Assembly: GCF_900168045.1 (NCBI RefSeq)
Contig: NZ_FUYY01000005.1
Location: 124,001-188,000 of the forward strand
Source of the DNA: Salegentibacter holothuriorum
GTDB taxonomy: Bacteria; Bacteroidota; Bacteroidia; Flavobacteriales; Flavobacteriaceae
DNA: 64,000 bases
Direction of reading: 5' to 3'
Shown: piece by piece, positions 24,214-33,597 of the stretch
Position numbering within the stretch: the first letter of the stretch is position 1
Layout: each line of letters opens with the position of its first letter
Translations under genes and position numbers: made by a program
Notes under the pieces: model-generated
Told to the model about the DNA's origin: nothing
The model's database searches: none
What the model saw: the letters and a program-made list of their open reading frames with translations, nothing else

Positions 24214-25566
24214 ATGAAAAATAAAATCCAAAATATTAAAACAAGTAACCATAAAACCTGGCAATCTGCAGCCATACTCGCATTATTTTTTTTCTTCAGC
24301 ATAGAGCTTATGGCACAGGACAAACAACAATTTCTTTCAGCAAAAGAAAGTGAACCGGCTAATTTTGAATGGATGCAAGGATTTCCACCAGCCCCAGATA
24401 AGGTACTTCACACCTGGGATGGCTCTTTTTTTAAATTCCCGGCTATACGATGGAGCGTGGTACATATGCGTGAAATATTGCCCACTCAAAATGTATCCCG
24501 CGGTTTGGAAGCTTCAGAAGCGCTTCAATACAACCTAGACTCACATATTGATTCCCTCACTTTTATTCCGTGGAATTCTAAAAAACCTATGTCCTGGGAG
24601 GCTTCACTTTGGGAAAATTATACCGATGGAATGATTGTCTTACATAAAGGAAAGGTTGTCTATGAACGTTATTTTGCCGAGCTTACAGAAACTGATGTGC
24701 ATGCGGTTATGTCCTTAACAAAATCTTTTACAGGAACATTGGCTTCAATTCTTGTAGCTGAAGGAACCCTGGACGATAAAAAATTAGCATCTTTCTACGT
24801 TCCGGAACTAAAAAAATCGGCTTATGGCGATGCCACCGTACGACAGGTAATGGACATGACCACTGCGCTTAAATACAGTGAAGATTACTCCAATCCTAAG
24901 GCAGATATTTGGGAGTTTTCCGCTGCCGGAAACCCGTTACCTAAGCCTAAAGATTATAAGGGGCCTGTAGGCTACTATGAATATCTTGAAACTGTAGAGA
25001 AGGAGGGGGAACACGGTGAAATTTTTGGCTATAAAACCATAAATGCAGATGCATTGGGCTGGATTATTTCAAGAGCAACAGGAAAATCTGTTAGCCAACT
25101 ACTTTCAGAAAAAATATGGAGTAAAATAGGAATGGAACAGGATGCGTATTACCAGGTAGATAGTAAAGGAATTGCCTTTGCCGGTGGCGGCTTAAGTGCT
25201 GGACTACGGGATTTAGCGCGCTTTGGGGAACTAATTCGGAACAAAGGAAAATATAACGGGGAGCAAATTTTTCCACAAGCTGCTGTAGAAGATATTATGA
25301 AAGGCGGCAGTAAAGAAGCATTTGCGAAATCTAATCATCCTAATCTTAAAGGTTGGTCTTACCGCAATATGTGGTGGATGACCGAAAATGAGAATGCTGC
25401 TTTTGCCGCTCGTGGCGTTCACGGGCAAACCATTTATATAGACCCGGCAGCAGAAATGATAATTGTACGCCTGGCCTCGCATCCCATAGCCGGAAATGCC
25501 GCCAACGATGCAACTTCTCTGCCTGCTTATAAGGCCCTGGCAAATTATTTAAGTAATAAAAATTAA
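24214..25566 (+). CDS. serine hydrolase of the class C beta-lactamase/esterase family
   Basis: 450 residues with an N-terminal signal-like helix (ILALFFFFSIELMAQ, cleavage near 35), so periplasmic. The catalytic S167-L-T-K170 is in MSLTKSFTG. A Y-K-x-x-N-like block lies near 274 (GYKTINADALG) and HGQT near 410 takes the place of the KTG triad. This family covers class C beta-lactamases, DD-peptidases, esterases and 6-aminohexanoate-dimer hydrolases. The HGxT variant is seen in the esterase/amide-hydrolase side rather than in true beta-lactamases, so an ester or small amide is more likely than antibiotic resistance. It is co-transcribed with the following SDR gene (11 nt gap). Confidence 0.85.
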   Translation: MKNKIQNIKTSNHKTWQSAAILALFFFFSIELMAQDKQQFLSAKESEPANFEWMQGFPPAPDKVLHTWDGSFFKFPAIRWSVVHMREILPTQNVSRGLEASEALQYNLDSHIDSLTFIPWNSKKPMSWEASLWENYTDGMIVLHKGKVVYERYFAELTETDVHAVMSLTKSFTGTLASILVAEGTLDDKKLASFYVPELKKSAYGDATVRQVMDMTTALKYSEDYSNPKADIWEFSAAGNPLPKPKDYKGPVGYYEYLETVEKEGEHGEIFGYKTINADALGWIISRATGKSVSQLLSEKIWSKIGMEQDAYYQVDSKGIAFAGGGLSAGLRDLARFGELIRNKGKYNGEQIFPQAAVEDIMKGGSKEAFAKSNHPNLKGWSYRNMWWMTENENAAFAARGVHGQTIYIDPAAEMIIVRLASHPIAGNAANDATSLPAYKALANYLSNKN

Positions 25567-25577
25567 AAAATATAATT

Positions 25578-26354
25578 ATGAATACATCAAAATTATTCGA
25601 TTTAGAAGGAAAAACAGCCATTGTAACCGGTGGCGCAAACGGAATTGGTAAAGCGAGTTGTAAAATGCTTGCTGCTCACGGAGCTAAAGTGGTAGTTTCA
25701 GATTATGATCTGGAAGCTGCTAAAAAAACCGCCAAAGAAATTAATGATGAAGGAGGAAAAGCTATCGCCATAGATTGCGATGTGACCAAAGATGAGGCAC
25801 TGGTAAGTTTGGTAGAAAAAACGATCGAGAAATTTAGTAGAATTCACATACTTGTAAATAACGTAGGCGGCGGTGGAGCCGGTAAAGAGAGTCCGTATGA
25901 TATTGACGTGAAGCAGTTTAAAAAAGTATATGAAATGAACGTTTTTAGTATGTGGCGCCTTTGTCAACTGGTGGCACCACATATGAAAGAAGCTGGTTAT
26001 GGTAGTATTATAAATATGTCTTCTATGGCTTCAATAAATAAAAGTCCGGCAATTAGTGCATACGCCTCCTCAAAAGCAGCAATTAACCACATGACGCGGA
26101 ATCTTGCCTTTGATTATGGTCCCGATGAGATTCGGATTAATGCTATTGGTCCCGGAGCGGTTCGTACCCATGCACTAAGCACAGTTCTAACTCCTGAAAT
26201 TGAAAAGAGAATGCTAGCGCATACCCCAATTAAGAGGTTGGGTGAACCAGAAGACATTGCGGGAGCGGTGTTGTATTTTGCAGCTCCTATTTCAAAATGG
26301 ACCAGCGGGCAGGTCTTATTTGTTAATGGAGGTGGAGAACAAACTTTAGACTAA
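25578..26354 (+). CDS. SDR oxidoreductase, 7-alpha-hydroxysteroid-dehydrogenase-like
   Basis: 258 residues, classical SDR. Motifs: VTGGANGIGK (17-26), NNVGGGGAGKES, INMSSMAS, the active-site YASSKAA, and INAIGPGAVRT. The glycine-rich NNVGGGG stretch and the C-terminal half resemble 7-alpha-hydroxysteroid dehydrogenases more than sugar dehydrogenases, but SDR substrates are hard to tell by eye. It uses NAD(H) or NADP(H); an acidic D40 after the second strand (VVSDYDLE) favours NAD. Together with the upstream ester hydrolase and the efflux pump it may handle an imported lipid- or steroid-like compound. It ends at a strong convergent hairpin. Confidence 0.8.
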   Translation: MNTSKLFDLEGKTAIVTGGANGIGKASCKMLAAHGAKVVVSDYDLEAAKKTAKEINDEGGKAIAIDCDVTKDEALVSLVEKTIEKFSRIHILVNNVGGGGAGKESPYDIDVKQFKKVYEMNVFSMWRLCQLVAPHMKEAGYGSIINMSSMASINKSPAISAYASSKAAINHMTRNLAFDYGPDEIRINAIGPGAVRTHALSTVLTPEIEKRMLAHTPIKRLGEPEDIAGAVLYFAAPISKWTSGQVLFVNGGGEQTLD

Positions 26355-26364
26355 AATTTAGGAG

Positions 26365-26401
26365 AGATTATAGAAGTAGACTTGAACTACTTCTATAATC
26401 T
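26365..26401. terminator. bidirectional hairpin between convergent genes
   Basis: 15-bp perfect arms, AGATTATAGAAGTAG at 26365-26379 and its complement at 26387-26401, with a 7-nt loop. It starts 10 nt after the SDR stop, and its right arm contains the stop codon of the convergent small membrane-protein gene on the minus strand. Confidence 0.75.
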
Positions 26402-26572
26402 TCTAAGTTTAGTAATTAACACTATGAAAAAGACGATGATAAAAAGTAGAAATATTATGGTAATTTGATTTTCTAGCCAAATGGAATAATAGAAATTCTT
26501 GTGTAAATATATTGATGAGCCGAATGCAAGTAGTATTAATAGAATGAAAATTTTATAAATATTTATTTGCAT
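26393..26572 (-). CDS. 59-residue membrane protein, unrecognised
   Basis: ATG to TAG, 60 codons. The translation begins MQINIYKIFILLILLAFGSS, has a short polar middle (YLHKNFYYSIWLENQ), a second strongly hydrophobic stretch (ITIIFLLFIIVFFIVLI), and ends in TKLRRL. Two membrane helices with a positively charged tail are a realistic small-protein layout, and the convergent terminator at its stop supports it being a gene. It has no homologue I can name; roles such as toxin, transporter subunit or stress peptide are all open. The remaining intergenic DNA up to 26798 shows nothing else. Confidence 0.5.
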   Translation of the reverse strand: MQINIYKIFILLILLAFGSSIYLHKNFYYSIWLENQITIIFLLFIIVFFIVLITKLRRL

Positions 26573-26797
26573 AATAATTCATTTAGAAAATCGTCTTACT
26601 CTAACTCCAAATCTTATACCTGTTTTTTTAATTGTTTACTGAAAATAATATTAATATCTTGTATTTCAGGTAATTATGTGTTTTTGTTCTGAATTTCAAT
26701 TATTTTGAAGCGGGGTAAAATGTACCAGTTGGAGAGAAATAGGCCGGCTAAAAGCAATGGAAAACTTTTTTTGAACCAATGTTTATAGCTTTAAAAT

Positions 26798-26834
26798 TAA
26801 CAAACCCGCCGGTATAGAACTGGCGGGTTTGTTA
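26798..26834 (-). terminator. terminator of the minus-strand peptidase/DsbD operon
   Basis: 13-bp arms, TAACAAACCCGCC at 26798-26810 and the complement at 26822-26834, 11-nt loop. On the minus strand the hairpin is followed by an AT-rich tract with four T. It lies 26 nt after the stop of the PLP-enzyme gene. Confidence 0.75.
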
Positions 26835-26859
26835 GTTATTATAATATTTTAGGTTGTAT

Positions 26860-28341
26860 TTATAAACTCAAAATTTTATTGAAATCTGGCAGATTAACTT
26901 TTGATTTTTCAACGCGGTCAAACTCATTTGTTGCCGGGTTGTATCTATAGTCTTTTGCCCAATCATTTTTATTTTCAATAATTTTCTTTAGTGCATCTAC
27001 AATATATAGCACCTCCTTATTGGTCATTATTGGATGAAGGGAAATACGTACCCATCCGGGTTTATCTTCCATATTTTTAATAGCTATTCCCTGGCTAATC
27101 CTTGTGGAGTAATCCTTATCTATCTTAAATAAATAATGCGCATAAGTACTGGCACAAGACCAACCACCGCGAACCTGGATTCCAAATCTATCGTTGAGTA
27201 AGCGAACAATTAAGTTGTAATGAAAGTCTTGAACATTAAAAGAGACACATCCAATTTGTTCGTTTTCTGGATTACCTAAAACATTTATTTCGGGAATTGT
27301 AGAAATTTTATCGTAAAAAAGCTGTAAAAGTTCTTCTTCCCGAAGTTTCATTTGTTTAGGGTTCATTTTTTCTTTTAATCTTATAGCTAATGCTGCGCGC
27401 ATTACTTGTAAAATTCCGGGAGTGCCACCGTCTTCCCGAACTTCAATATCTGAGGAATAAGCATACTTACCCCAGGGATTGGTCCATTTTACATTACCGC
27501 CTCCGGGATTATCCGGAATAGCATTTTTCTGTAGATTTTCATTGTAAATTAGCACTCCGCAAGCGCCTGGGCCTCCAAGAAATTTATGAGGAGAAAAGAA
27601 TATAGCATCTAATTTTTCTTCTTCTGTCTCAGGGTTCATATTCATATTTACATATGGTGCTGAAGCCGCAAAATCTACGAAACAATAACCCTTATGTTGA
27701 TGCATGATTTTTGCCAATTCGTAATAAGGCGAAATCAAGCCGGTAACATTAGAGCAGGCCGTAAAAGAACCTATTTTTAATTTTCGATTTTCGTATTTCT
27801 TTAATTCATTCTCTAAAATTTCAGGATCAATAAGATTATCCTTTCCGGGAGGTAAAATAACAACCTCGGCGTTAGTTTCGTACCAGCATACCTGATTGGA
27901 GTGATGCTCCATGTGGCTAATAAAAACTACGGGACGATCTTCTTCTGCATTAGAGGTTAATGGTTTATCTAAAGAAATAATACGTTGTAACTTCCTTAGC
28001 GCTCCGGTCATTCCGGTTCCAGTGGTGACCAGTATATCTTCATTATTCGCATTTACATGCGTTTTTATAATTTTACGAGCTTCCTGATAAAGATAAGTTG
28101 TGTTTTTTCCGCTTTCGCTGGAGAAAGAGTGGGTATTGGCCATCATTGGGCCCACTTTACTACAAATAATATCTTCAATAGGTTGATATAGGCGTCCACT
28201 CGCAATCCAATCGGCATAAAGCAGCTCCTGCTTGCCATAATCTGTATAAAAGCTGCATGATGTGCCTATGGTGTTTTCTCGAAACTCTTTGAATTCCTGT
28301 TCCAGTTTGCTGTTTTTAATTTCGCTTACTGTTGCTTCCAT
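26860..28341 (-). CDS. class-V aminotransferase-fold PLP enzyme, cysteine-desulfurase-like
   Basis: 493 residues. The PLP lysine is K253 in SPHKFLGGPG. Other family blocks are ADWIASGRLY (43-52, the substrate-entry strand), TTGTGMTGA and SHMEHHSNQ. Near the C-terminus, R391-G-G-x-x-C396 (RGGWSCAST) corresponds to the active-site cysteine block of cysteine desulfurases and selenocysteine lyases. That suggests a sulfur-transferring or cysteine-cleaving activity, although isopenicillin-epimerase-like relatives share the fold. Cytoplasmic. It is the third gene of an operon with the M16 peptidase and DsbD (6-nt gap to DsbD). Its length exceeds SufS/IscS by ~90 residues because of insertions and a C-terminal tail. 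Confidence 0.8.
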   Translation of the reverse strand: MEATVSEIKNSKLEQEFKEFRENTIGTSCSFYTDYGKQELLYADWIASGRLYQPIEDIICSKVGPMMANTHSFSSESGKNTTYLYQEARKIIKTHVNANNEDILVTTGTGMTGALRKLQRIISLDKPLTSNAEEDRPVVFISHMEHHSNQVCWYETNAEVVILPPGKDNLIDPEILENELKKYENRKLKIGSFTACSNVTGLISPYYELAKIMHQHKGYCFVDFAASAPYVNMNMNPETEEEKLDAIFFSPHKFLGGPGACGVLIYNENLQKNAIPDNPGGGNVKWTNPWGKYAYSSDIEVREDGGTPGILQVMRAALAIRLKEKMNPKQMKLREEELLQLFYDKISTIPEINVLGNPENEQIGCVSFNVQDFHYNLIVRLLNDRFGIQVRGGWSCASTYAHYLFKIDKDYSTRISQGIAIKNMEDKPGWVRISLHPIMTNKEVLYIVDALKKIIENKNDWAKDYRYNPATNEFDRVEKSKVNLPDFNKILSL

Positions 28342-28347
28342 ATTGAA

Positions 28348-30381
28348 CTATTTTTCTTGAAATTTTTTAACTCCTTTTTTAAGCCAGTTTTTATATTCTT
28401 CAATATCTGGCGTGTATCCCACGGGATCAAGCAAGTTACGCTCTTCTAAATCCATTAGCACATAAAAAGGTTGCGCATTTGCCTTATATCTTAAAGTTTG
28501 AAATTCACTCCATTTCTGTCCTATATATTTTAGTTCTTTTCCGGTTATTTCAGAAGTTATACTTTCGTCTTCCGGTAATTTTCGTTTGTCATCTACATAA
28601 AGGGAAATGAGTACAATGTCATTTTTAAGAATTTGTAATATTGCTGGATCACTCCATACACGTTCTTCCATTTTTCTGCAATTTACACAAGCGTGTCCTG
28701 TGAAATCTATCATTACCGGTTTATTTACTTCTTTAGCATAAGCCAATCCTTTTTCATAATCGGTAAAAGCAAGAATATCGTGTGGTCCTAAATGAGCGCC
28801 ATCAGGAAAATCATTTTCTGAATTTGCTGTGCCGCCACTGCCTAATTTAGTGTATCCAACGCCGTATGGCGATTCGCTATAATTCATAGCCGGTGGAAAT
28901 CCGCTGATTAATTGTAGTGGTGCTCCCCATAAACCGGGAATCATGTAAATGGTAAAAGCCATTACAACCAAACCTAAGCTAAGTCTTCCTACTGAAATGT
29001 GATCTAGTGGAGAGTCATGTGGTAATTTGATTTTCCCAAAAAGGTAAAAAGCCATAGCTCCAAAAATAGTGATCCAGATTGCTAGAAAAGTTTCACGTTC
29101 CAACCAATGTAATTGTAAAACCAGATCGGCATTGGAAAGAAATTTAAAAGCTAGAGCAAGTTCCAGGAATCCCAGTACCACTTTTACCGTATTAAGCCAG
29201 CCACCAGATTTTGGTAGCGAATTTAGCCAACCTGGAAAAGCAGCAAATAATGCAAATGGTAATGCAAGGGCAAGAGAGAAACCAAACATACCAACAAAAG
29301 GAGCAATTCCACCCTTAGAGGCAGCTTCTACCAATAGCGTTCCTACAATTGGACCGGTGCATGAAAATGAGACTATAGCCAGGGCTAATCCCATAAAGAA
29401 AATTCCTATTAAACCTCCTTTATCGGCTTGTTTGTCTACTTTATTGGCCCAGGAATTTGGTAGCATAATTTCAAAAGCTCCCAAAAACGAAATCGCAAAT
29501 ATGACTAAAATGATAAAAAAGATGACGTTAAACCAGACGTTCGTAGATAGTGCATTTAAGGCACTTGCTCCAAAAATCCAGGTAACAATCCCACCTAAGA
29601 AAAGATAAATTACAATAATGGAAATTCCATAAATAATAGCATTTTTTATTCCCTTGGCCCTAGTTTTACTTTGTTTGGTAAAAAAGCTTACCGTCATGGG
29701 AATCATTGGGAAAACGCAGGGAGTAAGCAAAGCTGCAAAACCCGAAAAGAAGGCAATAATAAAAATGGTCCATAAACCCTTTTTTTCCTGTTTTCTGGTA
29801 TCAGCAATAGCTGTTTCTGAGGTTGTTTCACCTTCAGAAACCTGGTTTTCTTGTTTTTTTATTTCTTCGCTAGTAGAACTACCGGTAGCGGCAATACTGG
29901 AAGAAAGATCAAAGTTTAGGTCTATGTAAGTAGGAGGGAGGCAGCGTTCATCGTCACATACCATAAAGGCTACTTCCCCCTTAATACTTTTTAATTCTTC
30001 TTGAGTTAATTTGATTCTTTGCCTAAACTCAGCTTGGTTTTCAAAAAAGGTGATTACCATATTAAAGACGGGATCATTTATTGTTCGACCTTCGTCTTCC
30101 TGGGTTTCTCCTATTAGCTCATAACCTTCTCCCTGCTCATAACTAAAGCTTGTTGGGATTGGGCCATTTTCTGGAACTTTCTGAGAATAAAGATGCCAGC
30201 CCGGTTCTATTTGAGCTTTGGTGACTAATTCAAACTCTGTCTGCGAGATTTTCTCTACGCTTGTAGACCATTTAACGGGGTCATATATTTGGGCATCTAC
30301 ATTAGCTGATACGAGCAGAATGAGAAATAGTAAGAATTTTACACCTCTTTTGAAAAACCTGTTGCTAAGTTTAAAAATCAT
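28348..30381 (-). CDS. dsbD: thiol:disulfide interchange protein DsbD
   Basis: 677 residues with the full three-part DsbD plan. A signal peptide is followed by an N-terminal immunoglobulin-like domain (~30-160, WHLYSQKVPENGP and a CDDERCLPP block). Then come eight membrane helices (~205-475) with the redox cysteines in LLTPCVFPMIP and SFSCTGPIVG, and a C-terminal thioredoxin domain with C565-V-N-C568 (TGHACVNCRKMEE). It carries electrons from cytoplasmic thioredoxin to the periplasm to reduce disulfides. Genomes often have a general copy near core genes; here it lies between an M16 peptidase (8 nt) and a cysteine-desulfurase-like enzyme (6 nt), which suggests a role tied to this uptake locus. 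Confidence 0.93.
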   Translation of the reverse strand: MIFKLSNRFFKRGVKFLLFLILLVSANVDAQIYDPVKWSTSVEKISQTEFELVTKAQIEPGWHLYSQKVPENGPIPTSFSYEQGEGYELIGETQEDEGRTINDPVFNMVITFFENQAEFRQRIKLTQEELKSIKGEVAFMVCDDERCLPPTYIDLNFDLSSSIAATGSSTSEEIKKQENQVSEGETTSETAIADTRKQEKKGLWTIFIIAFFSGFAALLTPCVFPMIPMTVSFFTKQSKTRAKGIKNAIIYGISIIVIYLFLGGIVTWIFGASALNALSTNVWFNVIFFIILVIFAISFLGAFEIMLPNSWANKVDKQADKGGLIGIFFMGLALAIVSFSCTGPIVGTLLVEAASKGGIAPFVGMFGFSLALALPFALFAAFPGWLNSLPKSGGWLNTVKVVLGFLELALAFKFLSNADLVLQLHWLERETFLAIWITIFGAMAFYLFGKIKLPHDSPLDHISVGRLSLGLVVMAFTIYMIPGLWGAPLQLISGFPPAMNYSESPYGVGYTKLGSGGTANSENDFPDGAHLGPHDILAFTDYEKGLAYAKEVNKPVMIDFTGHACVNCRKMEERVWSDPAILQILKNDIVLISLYVDDKRKLPEDESITSEITGKELKYIGQKWSEFQTLRYKANAQPFYVLMDLEERNLLDPVGYTPDIEEYKNWLKKGVKKFQEK

Positions 30382-30389
30382 AGTTTGTT

Positions 30390-33131
30390 TTATTCTTTAA
30401 TAGAGCCAGATTTGATGGTTATAAACTGTCCCGGCTTGATATATTTTTTAATTGCTGAGTTTACCTCTTTAAGACTTAATTTTTCAATTTCCTTAGGATA
30501 TGTAGCAATATAAGATGGGTCTTTACCTTCCTGTAAATATTGCAAGATTGTATTTGCCATCCCACCAGTTGTAGAAAGTGAAACCTTAAAGGATCCAATT
30601 ATATTTGTTTTTTTATTCTGAAGTTCTTCACGGGTAATACCTTCTTCAATCCAGTTATTAATTTCCCTGAAGCTAGATGCTTCTCCTTTTTCAATTAAAT
30701 CTGGGTTAAAAGAAGCATTAACTAACCAGTAGCCATCTGTAAAAGTGTTGCCAGCCTGGTTGGCATAAATACCATAAGTTAGTCCTTCTTTATCTCTTAC
30801 CTCTTGCATAAGTCGGCCAGCAAAACCACCTCCTAAAGCGTAGGTGCCTACTTTCATCGCTAAATAATCAGGATCATTTTTAGTAAGTCCGGTGTATTGT
30901 GCAATAACCAGGCTGGCACTTGGTTTTTCTGGTACCTGAATGGTTTTTGAAACTTCCTTTTTACTTTTTGTAGATTTTGAAGGATAAGTTAAGGAAGTTG
31001 CTTTTTTTGTAGATGCAGGGAAGTTCTTTTTTAAAGCATTTACGATTTCAGTTTCATTAACATCTCCAACTATCACGGTTTGAATGGGTGCGTTTAGATA
31101 TTGTGATTTATGAAAGGCCTTAACATCTTTTAGTGTTATGCTTTCTATCTCTTCGATTTGTTCTTCAATAGATTTAGCATAGTTTGGATGGTCTTCCGGG
31201 TAAATAGTTTGGGCTAATTCAATTTGAGCCAGGGTAGAAGGATCGTCTAAACGATTCTTTAAGTTCCCAACATATTGTTTCTTAATTAGCTCCAGTTCCT
31301 CCTCTTCAAATGCCGGGTTAAATAAAGCCTCAGTAAGTAATTGGATAACCGAATTTGCATTGTCGTTAAGTGTTTTAAAATAGAATCCTGTTTTAAAATC
31401 TCCCGAATAGAAACTTAAATTTGTTCCCATTTTCTCAAGTGCTTCAGAGAACTCATATTTATCCTTTGTTGAAGTTCCTTTAGATAGCATTGCAGCAGTA
31501 ATGGAAGCAAGGTTGCTTTTTTTAGCTACAGATTCTCCGGCATTAAAACTTCCGGTTACGGTAATAAAATCGTCTACCGCTGTGTTTACGGTAACTAAAT
31601 CTATCCCTGAAACTTGTTGCCTTTTATATTTAAAAGGATTATCCTTTTTAAGCGGAGTAAAGTTTAAGTTTGTAGCTGCTGTTTGTTCTTTTCGGACAGT
31701 ATTTAGGTTTCTATAGTAAAGCTCGTTATTGCTACTTTCCTGAAAAGCTTCAGCTTGAGCTTCTTGTTGCTCGTTATTCCCTGTTTTATTTTTTGGAATA
31801 AAGAAACCGGTAGTACTTTGATCTATATTCAGGTATTTTTTGGCGACTCTTTGCACATCGTCGGCTGTAACCTGTTTTAGTTTTTCAATTCTGTTAATAT
31901 AATCGGTCCAATCTCCTACTGCAATTGCTTCATTTAATGCTCCTGCAATAGCAAAAGAGCCATCTCTACTCATTTTGTTACTTGCCACAGTTGCCGATAC
32001 CACTCTATTTATGTCTTCTTTGGCCACACCTTTGGCTTTAATAGTATCTACAAGAGCAAGGAGTTCTTCTTTGGCTTCGTGATGTTCAAAATCTGGAGCT
32101 AATCCAAGTCCGATAGACATTAAATTATGGTCCTTAAAATTACTAAGTTGGCTATAAGCGTATAGTGCTTTGCCATTATCTGTGAATTTTTTATTTAGAA
32201 TAGAAGAAGCACCATTGCTAAGAATCATATTTAATACACCTAAGGTCGCATGATCTTTATGCATTCTTCCAGGAACCTTAAAAGCGGTCATTACAACGCC
32301 AGTTTGCCCTGGTTTCTTAACGGTTATTTGTCTGGGTCCAGTTTGCTCTGGCTCTTCAGTATATGGCTGCGGAAAATCTTTTGGTGCTTTAGATATTTTA
32401 CTAAAGTATTTATCAACTAATTCAAATACTTCTTCTTTTTCAAAATCGCCAATAATAGAAAGCGTTGCGTTATTTGGCCAATAATAGGTATCGTAAAATT
32501 CCCTTAATTTTTCGTTTGGTGCATTTTCAATATCAGATTTCCAACCAATGGTAGAATGATGGTAGGGGTGCGCCATGAAAGCTGTAGCCCATATTTCTTT
32601 AGAAAGGATGCTATTGGGATTATTTTCTCCCTGCTCAAATTCATTTCTTACTACGGTCATTTCCGCTTCCTTGTCTTCAGGAAGTAGTAAAGCATTTCGC
32701 ATACGGTCAGCTTCCACCTCTAAGGCAAGTTCAAGATAATCACTTGGAATGGTTTCGTAATAATTAGTCCTGTCATTCCATGTTGTTGCATTAAGGTTGG
32801 CCCCAATATTTTGTAAAACATTGGTAACCGTGGTAGTTTCTGGGTTATATTTTGGGGTGCCTTTAAACATTAAGTGTTCTAATAAGTGTGTAGAACCGGT
32901 ATTTCCAGGAACTTCATGCTTAGAGCCAACGTGGTAAGTAATTTGAACTGTTACTACTGGAGCAGCTTGATCCTGGTATAATAAAACCTGTAGATCGTTA
33001 GGTTTATAATTGTATTCCTCTATGCCTCCAAGAGACTTTAAGTGTTGGAATTTGTTCTCTTGCGCATAGCTTGTAAAGAAGCTAAAGAGCATAACGTAAG
33101 TACAAATTCTTAAAAAAAAACATTGCTTCAT
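30390..33131 (-). CDS. M16-family zinc peptidase, two-domain, periplasmic
   Basis: 913 residues with a signal peptide (LRICTYVMLFSFFTSYAQ). The inverted zinc motif H82-L-L-E85-H86 (STHLLEHLMFKG) and the distal glutamate in RNEFEQGENNP mark an active N-terminal half. The C-terminal half repeats the fold (LQEVRDKEGLTYGIYANQAG) without a second HxxEH, as in pitrilysin-type two-domain enzymes. It degrades peptides of limited size. As first gene of the three-gene minus operon, divergent from the FecR/SusCD genes, it probably acts on peptides imported by that SusCD pair. The 466-nt region upstream should carry its promoter. Confidence 0.92.
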   Translation of the reverse strand: MKQCFFLRICTYVMLFSFFTSYAQENKFQHLKSLGGIEEYNYKPNDLQVLLYQDQAAPVVTVQITYHVGSKHEVPGNTGSTHLLEHLMFKGTPKYNPETTTVTNVLQNIGANLNATTWNDRTNYYETIPSDYLELALEVEADRMRNALLLPEDKEAEMTVVRNEFEQGENNPNSILSKEIWATAFMAHPYHHSTIGWKSDIENAPNEKLREFYDTYYWPNNATLSIIGDFEKEEVFELVDKYFSKISKAPKDFPQPYTEEPEQTGPRQITVKKPGQTGVVMTAFKVPGRMHKDHATLGVLNMILSNGASSILNKKFTDNGKALYAYSQLSNFKDHNLMSIGLGLAPDFEHHEAKEELLALVDTIKAKGVAKEDINRVVSATVASNKMSRDGSFAIAGALNEAIAVGDWTDYINRIEKLKQVTADDVQRVAKKYLNIDQSTTGFFIPKNKTGNNEQQEAQAEAFQESSNNELYYRNLNTVRKEQTAATNLNFTPLKKDNPFKYKRQQVSGIDLVTVNTAVDDFITVTGSFNAGESVAKKSNLASITAAMLSKGTSTKDKYEFSEALEKMGTNLSFYSGDFKTGFYFKTLNDNANSVIQLLTEALFNPAFEEEELELIKKQYVGNLKNRLDDPSTLAQIELAQTIYPEDHPNYAKSIEEQIEEIESITLKDVKAFHKSQYLNAPIQTVIVGDVNETEIVNALKKNFPASTKKATSLTYPSKSTKSKKEVSKTIQVPEKPSASLVIAQYTGLTKNDPDYLAMKVGTYALGGGFAGRLMQEVRDKEGLTYGIYANQAGNTFTDGYWLVNASFNPDLIEKGEASSFREINNWIEEGITREELQNKKTNIIGSFKVSLSTTGGMANTILQYLQEGKDPSYIATYPKEIEKLSLKEVNSAIKKYIKPGQFITIKSGSIKE

Positions 33132-33597
33132 ATTTTTTAAATTTTAGGGGTGAATAAGGAAATATTTAACTCCGGGTGAAATAAAAAGATCTTGGTTAAC
33201 TTATTTCTAAACCCGGATTACAGCCCTATGAGACCGTAAAGCCTAAAAACCATTGTGAAGTAAATGTTAATATATTGTTAAAATGAAAAATGACCTACTA
33301 AAGTAGAGAGGAGGTTTGTTCGTTTTTATTTTTGTAACGAATTGATCGTGAAGTGTTTATTTTCAATGTGCTATCTGTTCTTTTTATTTTTTTCTTTAAA
33401 AAATTAAAACAAAAAAATTAAGTTAACTTGTTAAGGGGAATAGCGGATAAGCTTTATTAGGGATAAAAAAAATTATTTAATATCTCTTGGCGGGCTCACG
33501 AGGTGGTTTACTTTATATTTGTCTTTCTTTTGAGATGAACATTACTTTTAAATTTAGCGTAAACCTTTATGCTGAACTAAATGTTTTAATGTAGATC
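33132..33597. other. 466-nt intergenic region with a repeat fragment
   Basis: No gene-sized frame. It holds the promoter side of the M16 operon (minus). At 33485-33504 there is a piece resembling the right-hand hairpin of the structured repeat (CTTGGCGGGCTCACGAGG). A TATATTTG box at 33514-33521 is followed by a 19-codon frame at 33535 that is too short to call. Nothing else recognised. Confidence 0.5.

Noticed and set aside
24214-25566. Calling the serine hydrolase an antibiotic-resistance beta-lactamase
   Set aside because: The KTG triad is replaced by HGQT and the protein resembles the esterase/amide-hydrolase branch.
29069-29608. 179-codon plus-strand frame antisense to dsbD
   Set aside because: It lies wholly within the well-supported dsbD gene and its translation has no family features; it is a shadow of the membrane-helix codons.
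33535-33594. 19-codon frame behind a TATATTTG box
   Set aside because: Too short, no recognisable feature, and no -33 element at a sensible distance.
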